Counted from the stretch's first letter, positions 1 through 13,957 are shown. The stretch is 64,000 nucleotides of DNA from Margaritifera margaritifera (GCA_029931535.1 JAQPZY010001688.1:5821001-5885000), one strand, 5' to 3'. Notes: generated by a model from the sequence alone, not told the origin. Numbers and translations are program-made.

Positions 1-5
1 GACCC

Positions 6-8
<3 letters not shown>

Positions 9-76
<68 letters not shown>
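9..76. repeat. (CA)n microsatellite
   Basis: Uninterrupted CA dinucleotide run of about 34 units at the window edge, decaying into A-rich sequence. Confidence 0.97.
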
Positions 77-80
<4 letters not shown>

Positions 81-3000
81 AAAACAAGCAAAAATAAATG
101 TTTCTCAACTGGTTTTAGACTTGTTGTTTCTGTTGTAATCTCGAACTTTTATAATGCAATGGAAAGCCAGACTGAAAACATTGCAACAATTCATTGGCAA
201 CACCTTGATCTTCCAACATCGCCACATTAATTGGCGATCTACCAAGATCATACAATTTATATTTTCCTCGCTGTCGACTTTGAGGACCGGTTTATTATAT
301 TTTTGACCCATCTTCTATTCCGTGGAAACTGGAAATTACCCTTCCATTACCACGAAATGAACCACGTGATACCTGCTTCAACTTACACCGATACCAGCCA
401 CACTAACTCCTATTACATTCATATGAAACATTTGAACTTGCCCTAAGTTGAGACTGCTGCACTATCCCTGAAAGTTTAACCAATAATAAAGTCATAATGA
501 ATAATGAAAGGTCGGAGTTAATTTTTCCCCATAATTGCAATGCTAAGGTCTGTCGCATGGGAAATTACTAATAAGTTCTCCACCTAAAAGAGACCCCTCT
601 TGTTGCTGTTGGCATTGTACTGTAGCAGTTCAAAGACTTTATTAAAGCGTTTTTGCAAATACATGTGCGTACAAATAAAAATAAGGCAACAGACCATTGC
701 TCAGTGGACTGGATGTTTTTCCTTATGACCCTGGTTTTTTATTCAAGTAACCCCGTATTACTGACGTTTAGTGTATCACCTGAACACAACTTGTTCATTT
801 CGGTGTTCCTTTTCAAAAGTAAAGAGAGATGTATTGATTTGACCATTATATATATATATATGTCTCAGCGATAATAGGATATGAGCCACGATATCATCTC
901 TAGAACACCTAATCAGGGTTAGATCCCCGTCGTTACTAGGTTGTCCGAATCGCTTTAATACTTCTCTTATTTCGGTCTCCCAAACCTTTCAAACATTAAT
1001 GACATCTTCCACGATGGGAATATTAGGAGGTTTACTAACACCTATCTGAGTCTTTTGGTTGACTTACCCTCTTCCATACTGGATGAAAGTTGCACAATGT
1101 GTTTCCTCCGGCATGCTACTGTCATGGTGGCCAGGTTAAGATCAACATAAGCTTCGCTTGGCTATACTTTCATGCTCTTTTGCCGCATGAATTTGCATCT
1201 TAAGCCTTCAAACGGTGCTTGCATCTTTTCGAGACCGTCCTTGTGGTGGACTACCCTCGTTACAAGGTGTCCGCTTTATTTGGTTGGTTATCGTTATCTA
1301 GCGGATGATCGACCTCGGTGTTATTGCCCGGATCGAGTAAATAATAATATAAATTATGAAACTTATAGATGGAATAAATAGAGATCTGAGCAGATATATA
1401 GAACAGAATAACACGAGCCCCCGTACATGAAATATAACAATTTAATCAATTACATAAACAAACTGGGAAAATACATTACATTAGGAAGATACACTTCTTT
1501 TTGAAATAAATCATTTACTGAATTTCAAAACAAATATACTTATGCAAATAGCCAATCTGTTTTAAACGATAGAATTAGTTCATCATAGAATCGAGTGAAC
1601 AATCGAAGTCATTGCCCTGTACAATGGCATAACCTGCGATAAGCTGGGTCACTCCAACTTCGATGCTGTTCTATTTGTTCTTTCGATTTGTCCCCTCCTC
1701 ACTCTCTCTATCTCGCCTCTGTCGGCCCTCAACTTTGTGTGGGTAGGTGGATACGTGGATACGTAGGTGGGTGGATACATAGGTGGGTGGATGGAGCTAT
1801 TTCCCCTTTCAAAATAAACAGAGAAGCAACCTAAATCTTCCGTCAAATATCCTACTGGGAATAGGCATGGCAGACCATAAACACACCTAGTTTCAGAAGA
1901 TTAATGTATTTCTAACGGCTAGTTCATCCCTAATTCACATTAACATCACACGAGACATAACAGTTTCAGTTCCCGTCTCAATTATACAAACTGAGTCAAA
2001 GAAATTCACTTCATGGCTTAACTATATTAATTCCAGTGAATACTCAATTCTTTATCATACATGAAATCATCTACGACAACTTGTATCAAATAAAGTAATG
2101 CATGAAATCCTTAGAATACATTATTCCTATAGCAATCAAGACGACAAAATTCAAACAATTTGTCAAACTCATATAAAGAAGATTATTGTACTAATTCAGA
2201 CAAATTAACTCAAACAAATAGTTATACTCATATCAAGAAAATTGATCTACGAATTTAAACAAATAAATTCATACAAATATAAACAAATAAATTCAAGCAA
2301 ATAAGTATATTGGTATCAACGAATTACATGAGATTGATGCAAATACCTTGTGCTTTCAAGCCTCGCTTGCTTCTACATCCAGAATTATGTCCGTCAACTT
2401 TCCAGACATCCGGTTCCTTGAATAATTGTTTTTACGAGAGAACTTCTTCTAAATTCAGTCTCGGAGTCTAATTTTTTTCTCTTGCAGAAAAAATTTTGAC
2501 CAAATTTTGCGATGGGGCATATTAAAAACCATAAATAAGCGACAATTCGGTCAGCGTAACCTTCTAGATTTCGCGCTATTTAAGTAACTGATTCTGGACA
2601 ATCTCAAAAGATAATACAATTTTACAAACAATCCCTGCATCCTCTCAACGTTGACATTTCCGTTACCTAGACCAAAGTTAACCCTTTCCCTCCAATCTGT
2701 CTGGCCGTTAAATAAACGAATGCTTAATTAAGAATCAATTTCTCCCACAACAGGAACATTAAAACCATCGCAGTCTAGCGATTACATACGGTACCTTTCC
2801 TCATAAATCTAATTAATTGTTCTCTGTCAAAACTAATGTGTACTCTACAGAAATCGACAGAAAATTGCACCCTTACAGTACTCAACTCGTCATTTCGTCA
2901 GATTCGTGTAAGAAGGTGAAACGATGACTTGCTGAACAACAGTTTTGATTGTGTGATTTGAAGGCTCCTGATGCTGGACCAAGAGAACGTCATAAATATT

Positions 3001-3835
3001 CAACCTTGCATTGTGAAAAAGATTGAGCTAGATACATCAAACGAATTTGCTCCATACAATGGTAGTGCATAGCGCAATTAAATGGTAGTTCAAATGAACT
3101 ATTCCACAATCTATTCAAACCATGACGATAAATGATCCAATTTATAAATAAACTCACCCAAATCTATTTTTGTTCCAAAATGAAAATGTCTATTTAAAAA
3201 AAAATTTTTTTTTTCTTCTATTTGTAAAGTGGATTAAAGGTGGTTGTACTTTTCTTCTTACAGTTTTTGGTATTTTAAAATCAAGTATTGGAGCCATTTT
3301 ATAGTAATATTTGGATCCAATTCCAATTAGGATGATTGTTTTCTTGCAATTGTACATTGATGCCATTTGCATAGTTTTCCACTCGCAAATAATTCTTTTC
3401 TAATTGTTATCTGATTTTTAAATTTCCTCCATTACGATACCAGTTTGACTCCATCAAGTTAATGGACTTCTTGCACCTTTGGTATAGTGTGTTTCGACGT
3501 TCCATCTGGTCAACCAACTTGTTTTTCTCGTATCTGTAACATGTATTTGTCTCGATTTATTTACTTTAAGTATATTTTACATCGGAATATGAAGTTGCAT
3601 TTGCTCTCTAAAATCACTGTTACATATAAACCATTGAAAGTTGTAAGTCGTCAAATGTATATTTTTTTTGGTCTGTTCAGACGAATATAAAAATAAACTT
3701 GTAAGAAACTGAACCTGTATTCTTCGACAATATTTATTATTTTTCAAACCTATCATTGTTTGAGTGGAATGTCTGAGAATAATATCCTATCTTACTGGTG
3801 ATGATGGAAATTTTATTGTCATCTAAAACAATTTA
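77..3835. other. Non-coding stretch, no gene seen
   Basis: Only short chance reading frames are open here on either strand. The part at about 880-1350 is less AT-rich than its surroundings and could be an old unrecognised repeat, but no protein family could be read from it. At about 1741-1797 there is a short GGTGGATACGTA-type minisatellite. At about 2200-2310 the sequence is simple, with CAAATAAATTCA-like repetition. Confidence 0.6.
1741..1797. repeat. Short GGTGGATA-type minisatellite
   Basis: Imperfect repetition of GGTGGATACGT / GGTGGGTGGATACATA over about 57 bases. Unit length varies because of embedded GTGG duplications. Confidence 0.75.
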
Positions 3836-4121
3836 CAATATAAGTTAATATTTTGAATTAAGTGGAATACTTTCATCATACAAGATGTCACAATACCTGC
3901 CCGTCAGACTAATTGACTTCATTTTATTCTAGAGTAGTTCTTTGAATTTTGAAGTGGCAAATTTGTTTATACGTTGTCCAATATAAGTTAATATTTTGAA
4001 TTAAGTGGAATACTTTCATCATACAAGATGTCACAATACCTGCCCGTCAGACTAATTGACTTCATTTTATTCTAGAGTAGTTCTTTGAATTTTGAAGTGG
4101 CAAATTTGTTTATACGTTGTC
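3836..4121. repeat. Tandem duplication, 2 x 143 bp
   Basis: The segment beginning CAATATAAGTTAATATTTTG at 3836 is repeated in direct head-to-tail order from 3979. I see no difference between the copies, so the duplication looks young. Neither copy has a reading frame of note. Confidence 0.95.
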
Positions 4122-4496
4122 CATTTTTGGACAATTTTGTTCCGCATACCACGTGCACTGCTCCTGGCCTGTGTCAACTTCTAAAGTGATTTGGTTCATG
4201 TTTTACTGCTTTGGAAACTGTTATGCTACTAGTTTATTGCAACTTATATATCAGTATTACGATTTAAACACAAAATGAATAATTGGCAGGGCCCAACAGG
4301 CTTTTGCGGTTAAAAAATGAATGGAAGGCTTCGGGCGTCTAGAAAGGTGTGGGGATGTTAGAGCACCAATTTTAGATGATATACTAGTCAAGCGTTGATA
4401 TATGTTAAGTCAGTTTGTGATAACAATCACGGGGCAATCTTGTTCCAGTCAAAGTTTTGCTTGGCCTATTTTGACTTGTTTCGAGATGGGGATTTG

Positions 4497-4513
4497 ATAT
4501 ATATATATATGTA

Positions 4514-4583
<70 letters not shown>

Positions 4584-4597
4584 TTATTATTATTATC
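4497..4597. repeat. (AT)n followed by (ATT)n microsatellite
   Basis: Long AT run with one early GTATC interruption, changing into about six ATT units at the right end. Confidence 0.97.
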
Positions 4598-6769
4598 ACA
4601 GTAACTCGATCTTGATTGCTGGATCACATCGAGTTGTCAGCATTAGAAAATCAGGATTATTACAAGTCGCGAAGACGTGATTCCGCAATCAAAATCGCAT
4701 TACAATGATAATGATATTTTTGTTATATACCTATCCATTTTCAGATCATTTAATAAAATCACGATATGTAGCGGAAAACACAAGAAATTACTAAACATTT
4801 CGACCTCTTTAATACGAACTTCATCTTAAAACATAAACCGAATTACTTTTTGAAAAGCTGACATGCGCATGAATATTAGTTTTATGAATGAAGCTTGTGA
4901 AAGAACGCTCACTCATTTTGACTACCATCGCTGTCAATAACACGAATCCTTCTACGCTTGGGGGCAGCAGACTCATATATGTGATTTACAATTATTGTTC
5001 AGTTCTCAAATTTTGCATCAAGGAAGATTTTACCAGCTGAATGACTGGAAGTTTCTTTCAGAGGTCAGGTTGATAGCGGTTGAACTGTTTCTGGCGGAAC
5101 ATTGCGAGAGGCACCGATGGGAATTTGACATGGGAATGACAACATTATTTTGACAGTTATTTACAACAGGATTGGAGAAATTGTTGGAACTTGATGGTAC
5201 AGATTTGTTGCAGAGAATGTTACTCATTTATACAATTCAAATTCATCCATTATGCGGGAAACTCACTAACGTTACCATTTGTGAACTTCCGTAAATGGGT
5301 TGTACTGTACAACTGTAATATTCTGGTACGCAATTTCCGAATGTGATCTTGTTTCAGACGAACCTTTCGGCTATATTTTACTACTTCAAAATAAAGGAAT
5401 AATCGTTTTGTATTGTTGTTGTGACAAAAACATGGTTTAGACCTTTCAGATATTTTACATAAACGCAAGGTTTCTTAACTAACGTTGCTGTGAGAGCTTT
5501 GTGTACGCTTGTGTTGGCATTCCGTCGCTAGGTGCGCTGCCATTGTCACCAGGAAACCTCGAGAATAAAGTAGTTCCCGTCTCGTTTGAGAGTATAGTAA
5601 TACGGTTTCTATGAAATGACGGTAACATTCTGGCTCTTTCTTGGGTAGAAAATTGGTAGGTATATAATAAAAATAGAAATCAACCAGTAAGTACTTTAAA
5701 TTTGGATGATATATTCCTCGACAACGAGTTAGAGTATATAATGGTTCGGATTAAAAAATCTATAAGCAATCAAATTGGGAAACCAATATATTTAAGAATT
5801 TACTGTGAGAAAGTTGCATTATTTGTCCGTTATGTACTTATACAAGTTTATAAAGAAAGATAGAATCTTCAAGGCAATTTGTTTTGAGCAGCACCAGTAA
5901 CTAGGTATCAATTTTTAGCAGTATTGTCAAGAGCAACAACTTAGTTGGTTCTACCTTCAAGCCAGTTCAAAGAATCATTTATTAAGAATAGGGAGAGAAA
6001 ACGTATTGTCAATGTAAGGTTTGTCAGATGATGTCATTAAAAAGCTAGGTAGATGGCAATCAGAATCCCACAATACATTCTTCAGGCTTGATAGAGGTAA
6101 ACGCGAAAGATTTTTTTTTTTTTTTTTTTTTTGGGGGGGGGGGGTTGTTATAGCATAGTTAAAAAGAACAAAACAAAAGAAAAACAAACCCTTTAAATAG
6201 GTTTTTAAAAGTGTTTATTAATAGTTCCTTTGTATGTTGCTATTATCTTTGAGCTTTTGTAAAAACAACAAAAATATATTGGTTTCAATAAGGACTATTT
6301 TACCACTGACAAATAACATAATTTTGTGTCATGTTTATGTATTTTGTATTAGTATATAATACTAATGCGAATCTTGTGCTTCTTTAATATTGGTACTATA
6401 TACAATTAATGGCTTAACTATAAAGAAAATTGTAGATAGATTTGTATATTCTTTTGTTCTGCTTTGTTACCAGGATATTATTTTTTTTTCCCCAATATAT
6501 ATCCAGTCCGTGACTTCCTTGCAAATGTATTTTGGATGTGATGTCTCCGTGTTTTTATTATCATAAAAAGGATAACGTTTGACCGGCATCGCGATAAACC
6601 AGGGAATATAGGGATTTGGTGGAATATTGGGGGGAAAAAAGCAAAAAACTGATAAAGCCCTTTTTCTGACGGATTTACACCGGAGCTATTAGTTGTTTTT
6701 TTACTTTTCCTTTTTTTGCCGGGGAGGGGGGGGGGGGGCAGATATTAGTCACTTTTTACTTAGATATAT
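4598..6769. other. Non-coding stretch
   Basis: No supported gene. Contains a T-run followed by a G-run at about 6113-6146 and a second G-run at about 6721-6739. Open frames are short and show no family resemblance. Confidence 0.55.
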
Positions 6770-8720
6770 TAATTGCAACTTTTGTAAGGGTGAACTAACA
6801 ACTACGCAGAAAAAAGGAATTATAACCTGCATTCCTAAAACAACAAGGATAAGAAACTTTACAAAACTGGAGGTGAGTATCACTACATATAAACTTGAAT
6901 CAGCAACTATTGCAAACAGAAATAATTTTTTTTACCAAAACAAATTATTACTGACCAAACGGGTTTCATGGCTGGCAGGTATATTGGGGAAAATATCAGG
7001 ATTATTTATGATATAATGCAATATGTGGAAGACGGAGACATTCATGGTCTTCTCCTTGTTATCGACTCTGAGAAAGCATTTGATTCACTTGCATAGAAAT
7101 ATATAGATAAAGATCTAACAGTTTTAAATGTTGGTTCATACATAAAAATGGGTTTCCGCTTTTAATAAAGGTATTAAATCATATGTTATAATAAATGGAC
7201 AAGTGTCCAGTTGGTTTCCTAGTAGACAAGGGGATCCTCTTTTTACATAATTTTTTTATTATAAGTGCTGAAATTCTAGGACACATGATTAGGTCGAATC
7301 CCAACGAAAAGGGCATTAAGGTTAGGGATACTGACTATATCTTGTTTTGTCACAATATGTGGATGTTACTTCATTGATTCTTGATACTAACAAGTTCTAT
7401 GCAAAAAGGTCCGGCCTCTATATTAACATTAAGCATACTAAAGTAGTATGGTTTGGCAATAAGATAAGCGGTACGGATAAAATGTGTTCAGAATATTCTT
7501 TAAATTGCAAAACAGGTGTCTTCACGATTGGAATAAACCCTCAACAATTATTAAAGGAAATGTCGGAGATAAAACTACAAAGATAAAATTTCTGATATAC
7601 AAAATCTACTGCCTCAATGGTCCAATAGAGTTATAACACCGTTTTGGAAAAATCAGTGAAAAGTCTTGCGTTCTCAAAGATTAACTATCTCATCCTAAGC
7701 TTTCCAAATCCATCTGAAGATATAATACATTAACTGCACAAGTTTATTTTAAATTTATCTCTTATGACTGTAATGATAGAATAAAAAGAACAGTATGTAT
7801 TCAGATTACTTAAAAGGAGGGTTAGAATGATTGATGTTAAAACATTTGCTTGGGATTTAAAAGCAAACCTGGATACATAAGCTTAATTTTAATACTACTA
7901 AATTTTAAGCAATTACTAAGCTGTATATAACGTAAAAAATATTTGATATGTTTTACTTTGGGGTTGACATTGCAAAATATGTCATTAGAAATTTAGAAAA
8001 TTATTTCTGGAAAGATGTTATTAAAACTTGGTGGATCATGTCTAAAATAAGTCAACCCAAATCATGGCAAACATTTTTGGCTGAGCCAGTATGGTTCAAT
8101 GTTAATATAAAGGTCAGAGGTAACAGCATGATTTATAAGCAGTTTGTATGACATTGGAATTAGTTTAATTGGGAACTTTGCATATCATAATCAGTTTGTC
8201 TGTTTTGATGAAGTTATAGGAATTCATCCTTGTTGAATTATTCTTCTACAATATCAGGGTATCATATGGGCTATTAAAGTCTTTGCAAGAAATGAGAAAA
8301 TACAGTTACAGGATTGAAAAACCATTTATTCCTTTACCATTACATATTATTAATTATAATAAAAAAGGTTGTCAAAATTTCTATAGATTCTTGATGGAAA
8401 GTAATACTCATCCAAAAGCGCATCATAAATTTGAAAATGATTGTAACTTGGATGAAAGTTTTATCTGGAGACATAGAACTCTGCAAAACCTTACTAATAA
8501 TACTAATTTAAAATTGTTCTATTTTCAAAGCTTTCCTAAAATACTGGCCACAAACGCCTTCTGTTTAAGATTAAGAGAATAAAAGAAAGATAATGTTCTT
8601 TTGGCAACGAAGACTGAAAGGAGCTCATATCTGTAGGTTAATAACAAGGGATCTGTATTTATTGCAAAGCTATTACCGATCACTTTGATTTGGACATTAG
8701 CCAAAAATCATTGGCAGGGC
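6770..8720 (+). pseudogene. Decayed non-LTR retrotransposon (LINE) reverse transcriptase, Tx1/L1-like
   Basis: Reading across several frames on the plus strand gives consecutive pieces of a LINE reverse transcriptase in the correct order. They are a GELTTTQKKGIITCIPK stretch near 6790-6840, the GRYIGENIR-type segment near 6975-7005, a palm motif DSEKAFDSL near 7063-7092, RQGDP near 7225-7240, and FIISAEILGHMIRS near 7255-7300. The catalytic YADD box reads as a YVDV-like remnant near 7350, followed by SGLYINIKHTKVVWFGNK near 7410-7460. Downstream pieces up to about 8700 resemble the region following the RT domain, with WKDVIKTWW and a cysteine-rich tail. Stops and frameshifts are frequent, so the copy is dead. 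No ORF1, 5' end or clear target-site duplication was found. The Tx1/L1 assignment rests on the pattern of the RT blocks and is tentative; the LINE identity itself is firm. Confidence 0.85.
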
Positions 8721-9481
8721 AGTTAAACCAAAAGCGCCATCGTGATACTTTACAAGGTTGGATAGAAACGTCTTTTTAAAAAACGAAAAAACAGATATAT
8801 GTTTTTCAAATAAGCAGCATTAGTGCGAAGTTACGTCCAACATAGATGATTTTCTGATTTTAATATCAAAAGCTTAAGATAAACTTCTTTAATTATTTGA
8901 CATTTTTGTAAAGGGAGTGCTCAGAATTGGGGCAGTTTTGAATAGTGACCCAAATTCGGGTGGCGGAATTCTGCAGAATGCAGCCTTGAATGTGGCTCTT
9001 GTTGTATAGCCCAGACATCATCATTGTGGTCTGTGGCGCTTGTATATCACAATTGGGCTGTAAAAGGCATCATGTGAATGAAAAGATGGAGGATGGAATA
9101 GTATATGTTTGGATTCAACCTAGACAGGTGCCAACTTGTCTAGGTTATTTGATGTATATCCCATGATTGTATTAAGTTTGGACGGGTGCTTTGGATTTTG
9201 GATTCTGAGCAAGATGCACAACCCATATGGGTCTGTATATATCCTTTTGTTCAATACATACTTCTAATAGAGACCAAAATATCCTTGTGATGTGCAGTCA
9301 TCATTGTAAGTTTAAGGCTTTGTTATTATATTTCAATGCATATAACTTTCAGACTGCGGCCATATTTCTCCAATACACTTTTGTATCTGAACTTTAGTGT
9401 TTGGTTATCATTCTACTTTCGTGTCTTGAAATAAACAGAATTATTAGCCAAAATAAATATAAAATTATTACAGATAGGATT
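8721..9481. other. Non-coding stretch between the LINE and Polinton relics
   Basis: No gene recognised. The part at about 8930-9240 is less AT-rich and repeats the phrase 'cctagacaggtgcc / acttgtctaggtt' as a small inverted pair near 9119-9145. It may be further mobile-element sequence. Confidence 0.4.
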
Positions 9482-10212
9482 CAGGACTCGTTTTAAAATA
9501 GTTTTAAACATAAATGAAATGCAAGTGGTAATTAACAGGATGTTGGAAATAATGCCCACACAGTGTGGTCAAAAACAAGCAAAGATACAAACTGGTATTT
9601 TAGTCTATCAGCCAATGAGAGGAAGAGCATACACAGAATTACCAAAATGGATGAAAGATAAGAATGTCTTTCTTAACGTTTAAAATACAAATAACACATG
9701 TTTCTTCTATGCCGAAGAATGAATGATAAAGCAGCATGAGATCATCCATACAGACCATAACAATATAACCTTGCCATATATGATTATTGGTTTCACAAAT
9801 GCCCCATAAAAGTAGAAGGCGTTGGTGGCTGTGAAGATGAATTTAACATGTCTGTGAATGTACACGAAATTAGAGACAGGCCCAAAAGACCAGTTAGAGT
9901 GACAGAAAGAGAAAGAGACAGTCTCGTGGATATGCTACATGTATTTGATGGAGACAAATATCATTATTGTGTAATAAAGGATTTGTCTAGATTGATGTGA
10001 TCTTTAGAGAATAAGCACGCTTATAAAAATACTTTTGCAAGAAGTGCTTAGATTATTTTAACACCGAATCAAAATTGCACGAATGCAAAATATTATGTAA
10101 CCAGGTACATAACATAATAGACACAATGTATAAAGAGGGTTATGTCGTTAAATTCAAAACAACCACCAGTATCATGAAACCAATGTGCAAATTCAATGGT
10201 GATCAGGTTAGA
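9482..10212 (+). pseudogene. Polinton-type DNA polymerase B, N-terminal fragment
   Basis: Pieces in at least three frames resemble the N-terminal part of Polinton-type family B polymerases. AYTELPKWMKDKNVFLNVQN lies near 9627-9686. It is followed by an isolated DEFNMSVNVHEI stretch near 9838-9875, then HYCVIKDLSRLM near 9962-9997. A C-x2-C/H-type zinc-binding remnant (KKCLDYFNTESKLHECKILC) lies near 10038-10097. The exonuclease and polymerase motifs that should follow are absent: the next kilobase is occupied by unrelated coding sequence on the opposite strand. The fragment is therefore truncated at its 3' side and carries several stops. In a live element this enzyme replicates the element DNA by protein priming. 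Confidence 0.7.
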
Positions 10213-10229
10213 AATTATTAGCATTCACA

Positions 10230-11760
10230 TTATTGAGTTCCATGTGTTGTTGTTGCTCCTAAAAAATACTTTATTGCTCCCGTAAAGTGTTGCATCAGTT
10301 TATACCTCTGAGAATACAACATATTTGGTAATGCTTCAGTAGTAATCATTATCTTTTCCATCGCTAAATCGAGATAAGTTTCCAGATCAGTTTCTCTGTC
10401 TTTTGTGCACGGTATCAATACTCCTTTGAAATTAATTCTGTCGAATTAAGTATGACATTTTTTAAAGTTGTATTTGGCTGCTACATAAATAATTCTCTCT
10501 CTTGCGATGTAGTCGTAGAAGAAAAGAATTTCGTTAACAGATTGAACAAATGAATCTAAAAAGTAATCATATCGTACTGGAGACAAATATTTTCCAATTC
10601 GCAATTCTTATTAACACCTTCGATAACTTTAGAAGCCTTGTCCAAATCCACAGGAATAACAAAATGATACAAAAAGCATTGATGTTTTAATATCTGGAAA
10701 TCAAATGGCATTTTAAAACAATTTTCCGTATACTAAGAGCTAAGCAGCTTCTGTGCCAGTGTTTTGTGCATTAGCTACTCCTGGTAACCGCATATCTCTG
10801 AACAGGATGAAAATGTTGTACTCATTAAAACATTGGTTATGCTTTTACCAAGCATTCTACCCAGGTTGTTTACCACTGCATTATTAGCATCTCCTTTTAT
10901 CTTTACTTCAAACGATATGCAAAAACTACCAGGTACAACCATAACATTACGTCCTAACCTAGGTATTACCACTTGCAGCATTTATTCAGGCTTGATATAA
11001 CTTGGAGTGTGTGTAACATAATTGATGTGTTGGATTAAGATGCTTAACACCATGTATTGTTTTCTCTTACTTGTGAGGAGTTATGTATTTTCCATATGGT
11101 ACCGCTCTTGTGTGCTATTTAATAGCTAAATTTTAAAGATACTTGCAACCGACAAAACCACGAGCACCCATTACAATGGCAATAAATACATATTCATAAG
11201 TTACCTGCTTATCAGAAGGCTGGTAAATATTATTAAGTTTAAGTTGTCTAAGTTTGTCTACAACAGTATCAAGACGAGTAGAAGAATAGAGAGCATAGCA
11301 TCATCCAGATTTTTCGACATCTGAGTAATCAAGCTATCTCAATATTTCATTTAAAGTAGTCGACTGTCTTTGATCTGTTCTCGTTAAACTCTGTAGTTTA
11401 CTTCTGCAATTCATCTATGGCTTATCATGTCTAATTTATACTTCATCACTTCCAGTAGTATCCAATAATCTGAATAGATAATTACTTCCTGTGAATGCTA
11501 GACCGTTAGTTATTGCTCCTCCGATAATTACTGCTTTTCTTACCATTTTGTTCTAACGCTGTTTAATGGCAACAATGTTTCATATTACTTTCATGTTCGA
11601 TACATCCAATAGGCACATAAGAAGATAAAGTAACCATATGCGTCATATCAATACCAAAGTGTAAAATAGTGTCCTTTTCTAAATAATATATGTGATTCTT
11701 TTAAACTGTAATGACGTTTTCGATACACAACAATCGAGTCCAGTGAAAAAGAAAAACGCC
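10230..11760 (-). pseudogene. Capsid-like protein of the Polinton relic (candidate)
   Basis: The minus strand carries a series of open stretches whose best-preserved part (about 10775-10981) contains IPRLGRNVMVVPGSFCISFE and then NNAVVNNLGRMLGK. This pattern belongs to a family recurring next to Polinton-type polymerases in invertebrate genomes and likely to form a virion shell protein. Preceding pieces (YVFIAIVMGARGFVG near 11150-11195, a GVKHLNP stretch near 11025-11050) and following pieces (FQILKHQCFLYHFVIPVDLD near 10640-10700, then DLETYLDLAMEKIMITTEAL near 10330-10395) keep one orientation and a plausible order across frames. Stops and shifts interrupt it several times. Assignment as the major capsid protein is inference. 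The alternative is another structural protein of the same element. Confidence 0.5.
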
Positions 11761-11899
11761 GAGTATTCACAAATAATCCAGTATCAACTTCAATCTTGTA
11801 ATCATACTAATTGTTAGTTTCCAGACTTATTTCGAACTGTAGCAAAAACTATTGTATACAAGCCTGACTTTTTAAATATTTAAATGACTTTCTTTTATA

Positions 11900-13950
11900 A
11901 ATTATATGTTGCTATTAAACCATATTTAACACAACTTGATGGAGCATAGTTAAATCCATAACTTTCAAGATATTGTTAGAGGTGAGGTTTTATACATGAA
12001 AATGTCTAAAAACGTCAATTTTATTTGTGTATCGATACCGCCATAGTAAAGTAGCAACTCACCAACCTCTTTGCTATACACAATCGAAAGACCTTGATCA
12101 AGTTCATCTGGTACATACAATTCATAAAGTAAAATATTTCACGGTATTTTTGTATTTACCGATTTCCTTTTTTATTTCGTAAATTATAGTAATACGCTTT
12201 ATGACCGTTTCTGTGTTCAATTCAGTGTAAAATGTTTATGTTTTGCTTCTACTTCTACCACTTAATGCGAGAGTCTTTTGTCTACTTTAGCTCTGAATTC
12301 GTTTCTGTTGTAAACTTTTGTTCAGTATCATTTCAATCTTTTCTGATTAGTTTCAACCTTTAGTCTAATTTGTGAATACTACCTTGCACCGCACCAACAC
12401 TATTCATCAGTTCCTGATCAACGTAGTTCTTGGTATCTTTTTGTTCTTTTTTTTCTGTTGTTTTTTTTTTTGAAGTTTCTATTCCAGCAGTACGTTCACT
12501 TTTGAGAGTTGTCCAAAGGCGTTTTGATTTTTGTTGCTTAAAACAGTAAGAGATAATCATAAGTCGTTTTCATTGTTCTGATTATATTTTCATTCACATT
12601 TAATTTGTTTGTCGTCATCTATCGTTTGGGTTATTTCTGTTAAATCATTCTCCTGTGCCAAATTATTAGTGTTAGCAGTTATTTTATTTGCCAGTTTTAA
12701 TACACCACCATTGAAATCATTAACTTCGTTTTTAATCTCTTCATCGTTTTGTTGGATTTTATTATTTAATTCTTGTTGCAACTGTTCTAACTGTGATTGT
12801 AAAATACTGTATTCTTGCTGAGATTTTTCTCCATGTCACTACGTATCTCTGAGTTTATCTTTTGTTCAATCGTTTATAAGTATTGTTGACTGTTAGGTAT
12901 TTCATCTGCTTTTTCTCTTACAGTTTGCGTGGCTTTAGAAGCATTAGACATGATATTAAATCTCAGCTTAAACAAGTCATGTGAATCCAATATCTTTATC
13001 TTGTCTTGTTCAATATGTTTTTAAAGTTCTTCAATTTCAGAAGCTCTTTCAGGATCACTCTGACGAATCAAAATAAGTATGTTGCCTACTTGTTCTCCCA
13101 CTGTTTTAATATCTTTCAAATTATTATCCTCCAAGATCTAACCTGTTGGAACATCAATACTTCTTTGAACAAATTGTTTAGTAGCTGCATCCGATAATTG
13201 TAGCTGATCACCTAAATTTGTAATACACTTGTTATTCGAGTTTAAGTCATTATTCATTAATTAGTCTAGTGGTTTCTCCTCTAATTTTTCTCCGCTTTCT
13301 TGTACATATTTTAAACTAAAATCACTTTGACCTCTGAAAGATATTACTCCGATTGCTATTTACTTAACATTAAAAACATATGTTGTTTTTTTCAGTCACA
13401 CCATGGAAATCTATTACTTTTCCGTCTTCATCTTTTTTGCTGATATTGAATCTGTTTTTATACCTCTTCGTAACTGTTTGCTATAGCCATTAACATTGTA
13501 TGAAACACAAAGTCACCTTGAAAAACATCTTTAACGGGTAGAAACACTATCAAATATGAATAATTAACCATTAGAATAATTTTTGGCGTTGTTGATCTGA
13601 TTGAGAACAAGCTATGAAGTCTTGGGTTTAAAAAACCCATGAATTGTACAGATCTCTTGCTGTTGAATCCTAATAATCTTGAGCTGTAGTTGGTTATGAA
13701 CACTGTGTAATTATTGCTCTATATCAATACTTCATTGTTATTCCCTCATTGACTTTATTCATGTACATTTCGAGGTTTTTGTTTAATTTTCTTGTCGATG
13801 TAATATAATTTGCTTTTCAGTTAATTGGAAATATTGTCATAACCAGCAACAAAATCTATTCTCTGTAATCAAATGGACAAATTACCTTTTCTGCTTGTCA
13901 GACGGATTGGTAAGATACATTTATTTTTTAGGGAGTCCATCTTTTGTAAT
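11900..13950 (-). pseudogene. Coiled-coil-rich frame of the Polinton relic
   Basis: Broken minus-strand frames, rich in Glu, Lys, Asn and Gln. The clearest stretch (12590-12781) begins MQQELNNKIQQNDEEIKNEV and has heptad-like spacing of hydrophobic residues, indicating a coiled coil. A second (12360-12560) is very lysine-rich with KKKTTEKKEQKD. An upstream stretch (13458-13703) contains SSRLLGFNSKRSVQFMGF. Same orientation as the capsid-like frame to its right on the minus strand, so it was probably co-expressed with it. It could be a fibre, penton-like or tegument-like virion protein, but no family can be named. Confidence 0.4.
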
Positions 13951-13957
13951 ATACATT

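Noticed and set aside
880..1350. Possible retroelement coding segment in a less AT-rich stretch
   Set aside because: Translation in all frames gave no ordered motif blocks, so no call was made.
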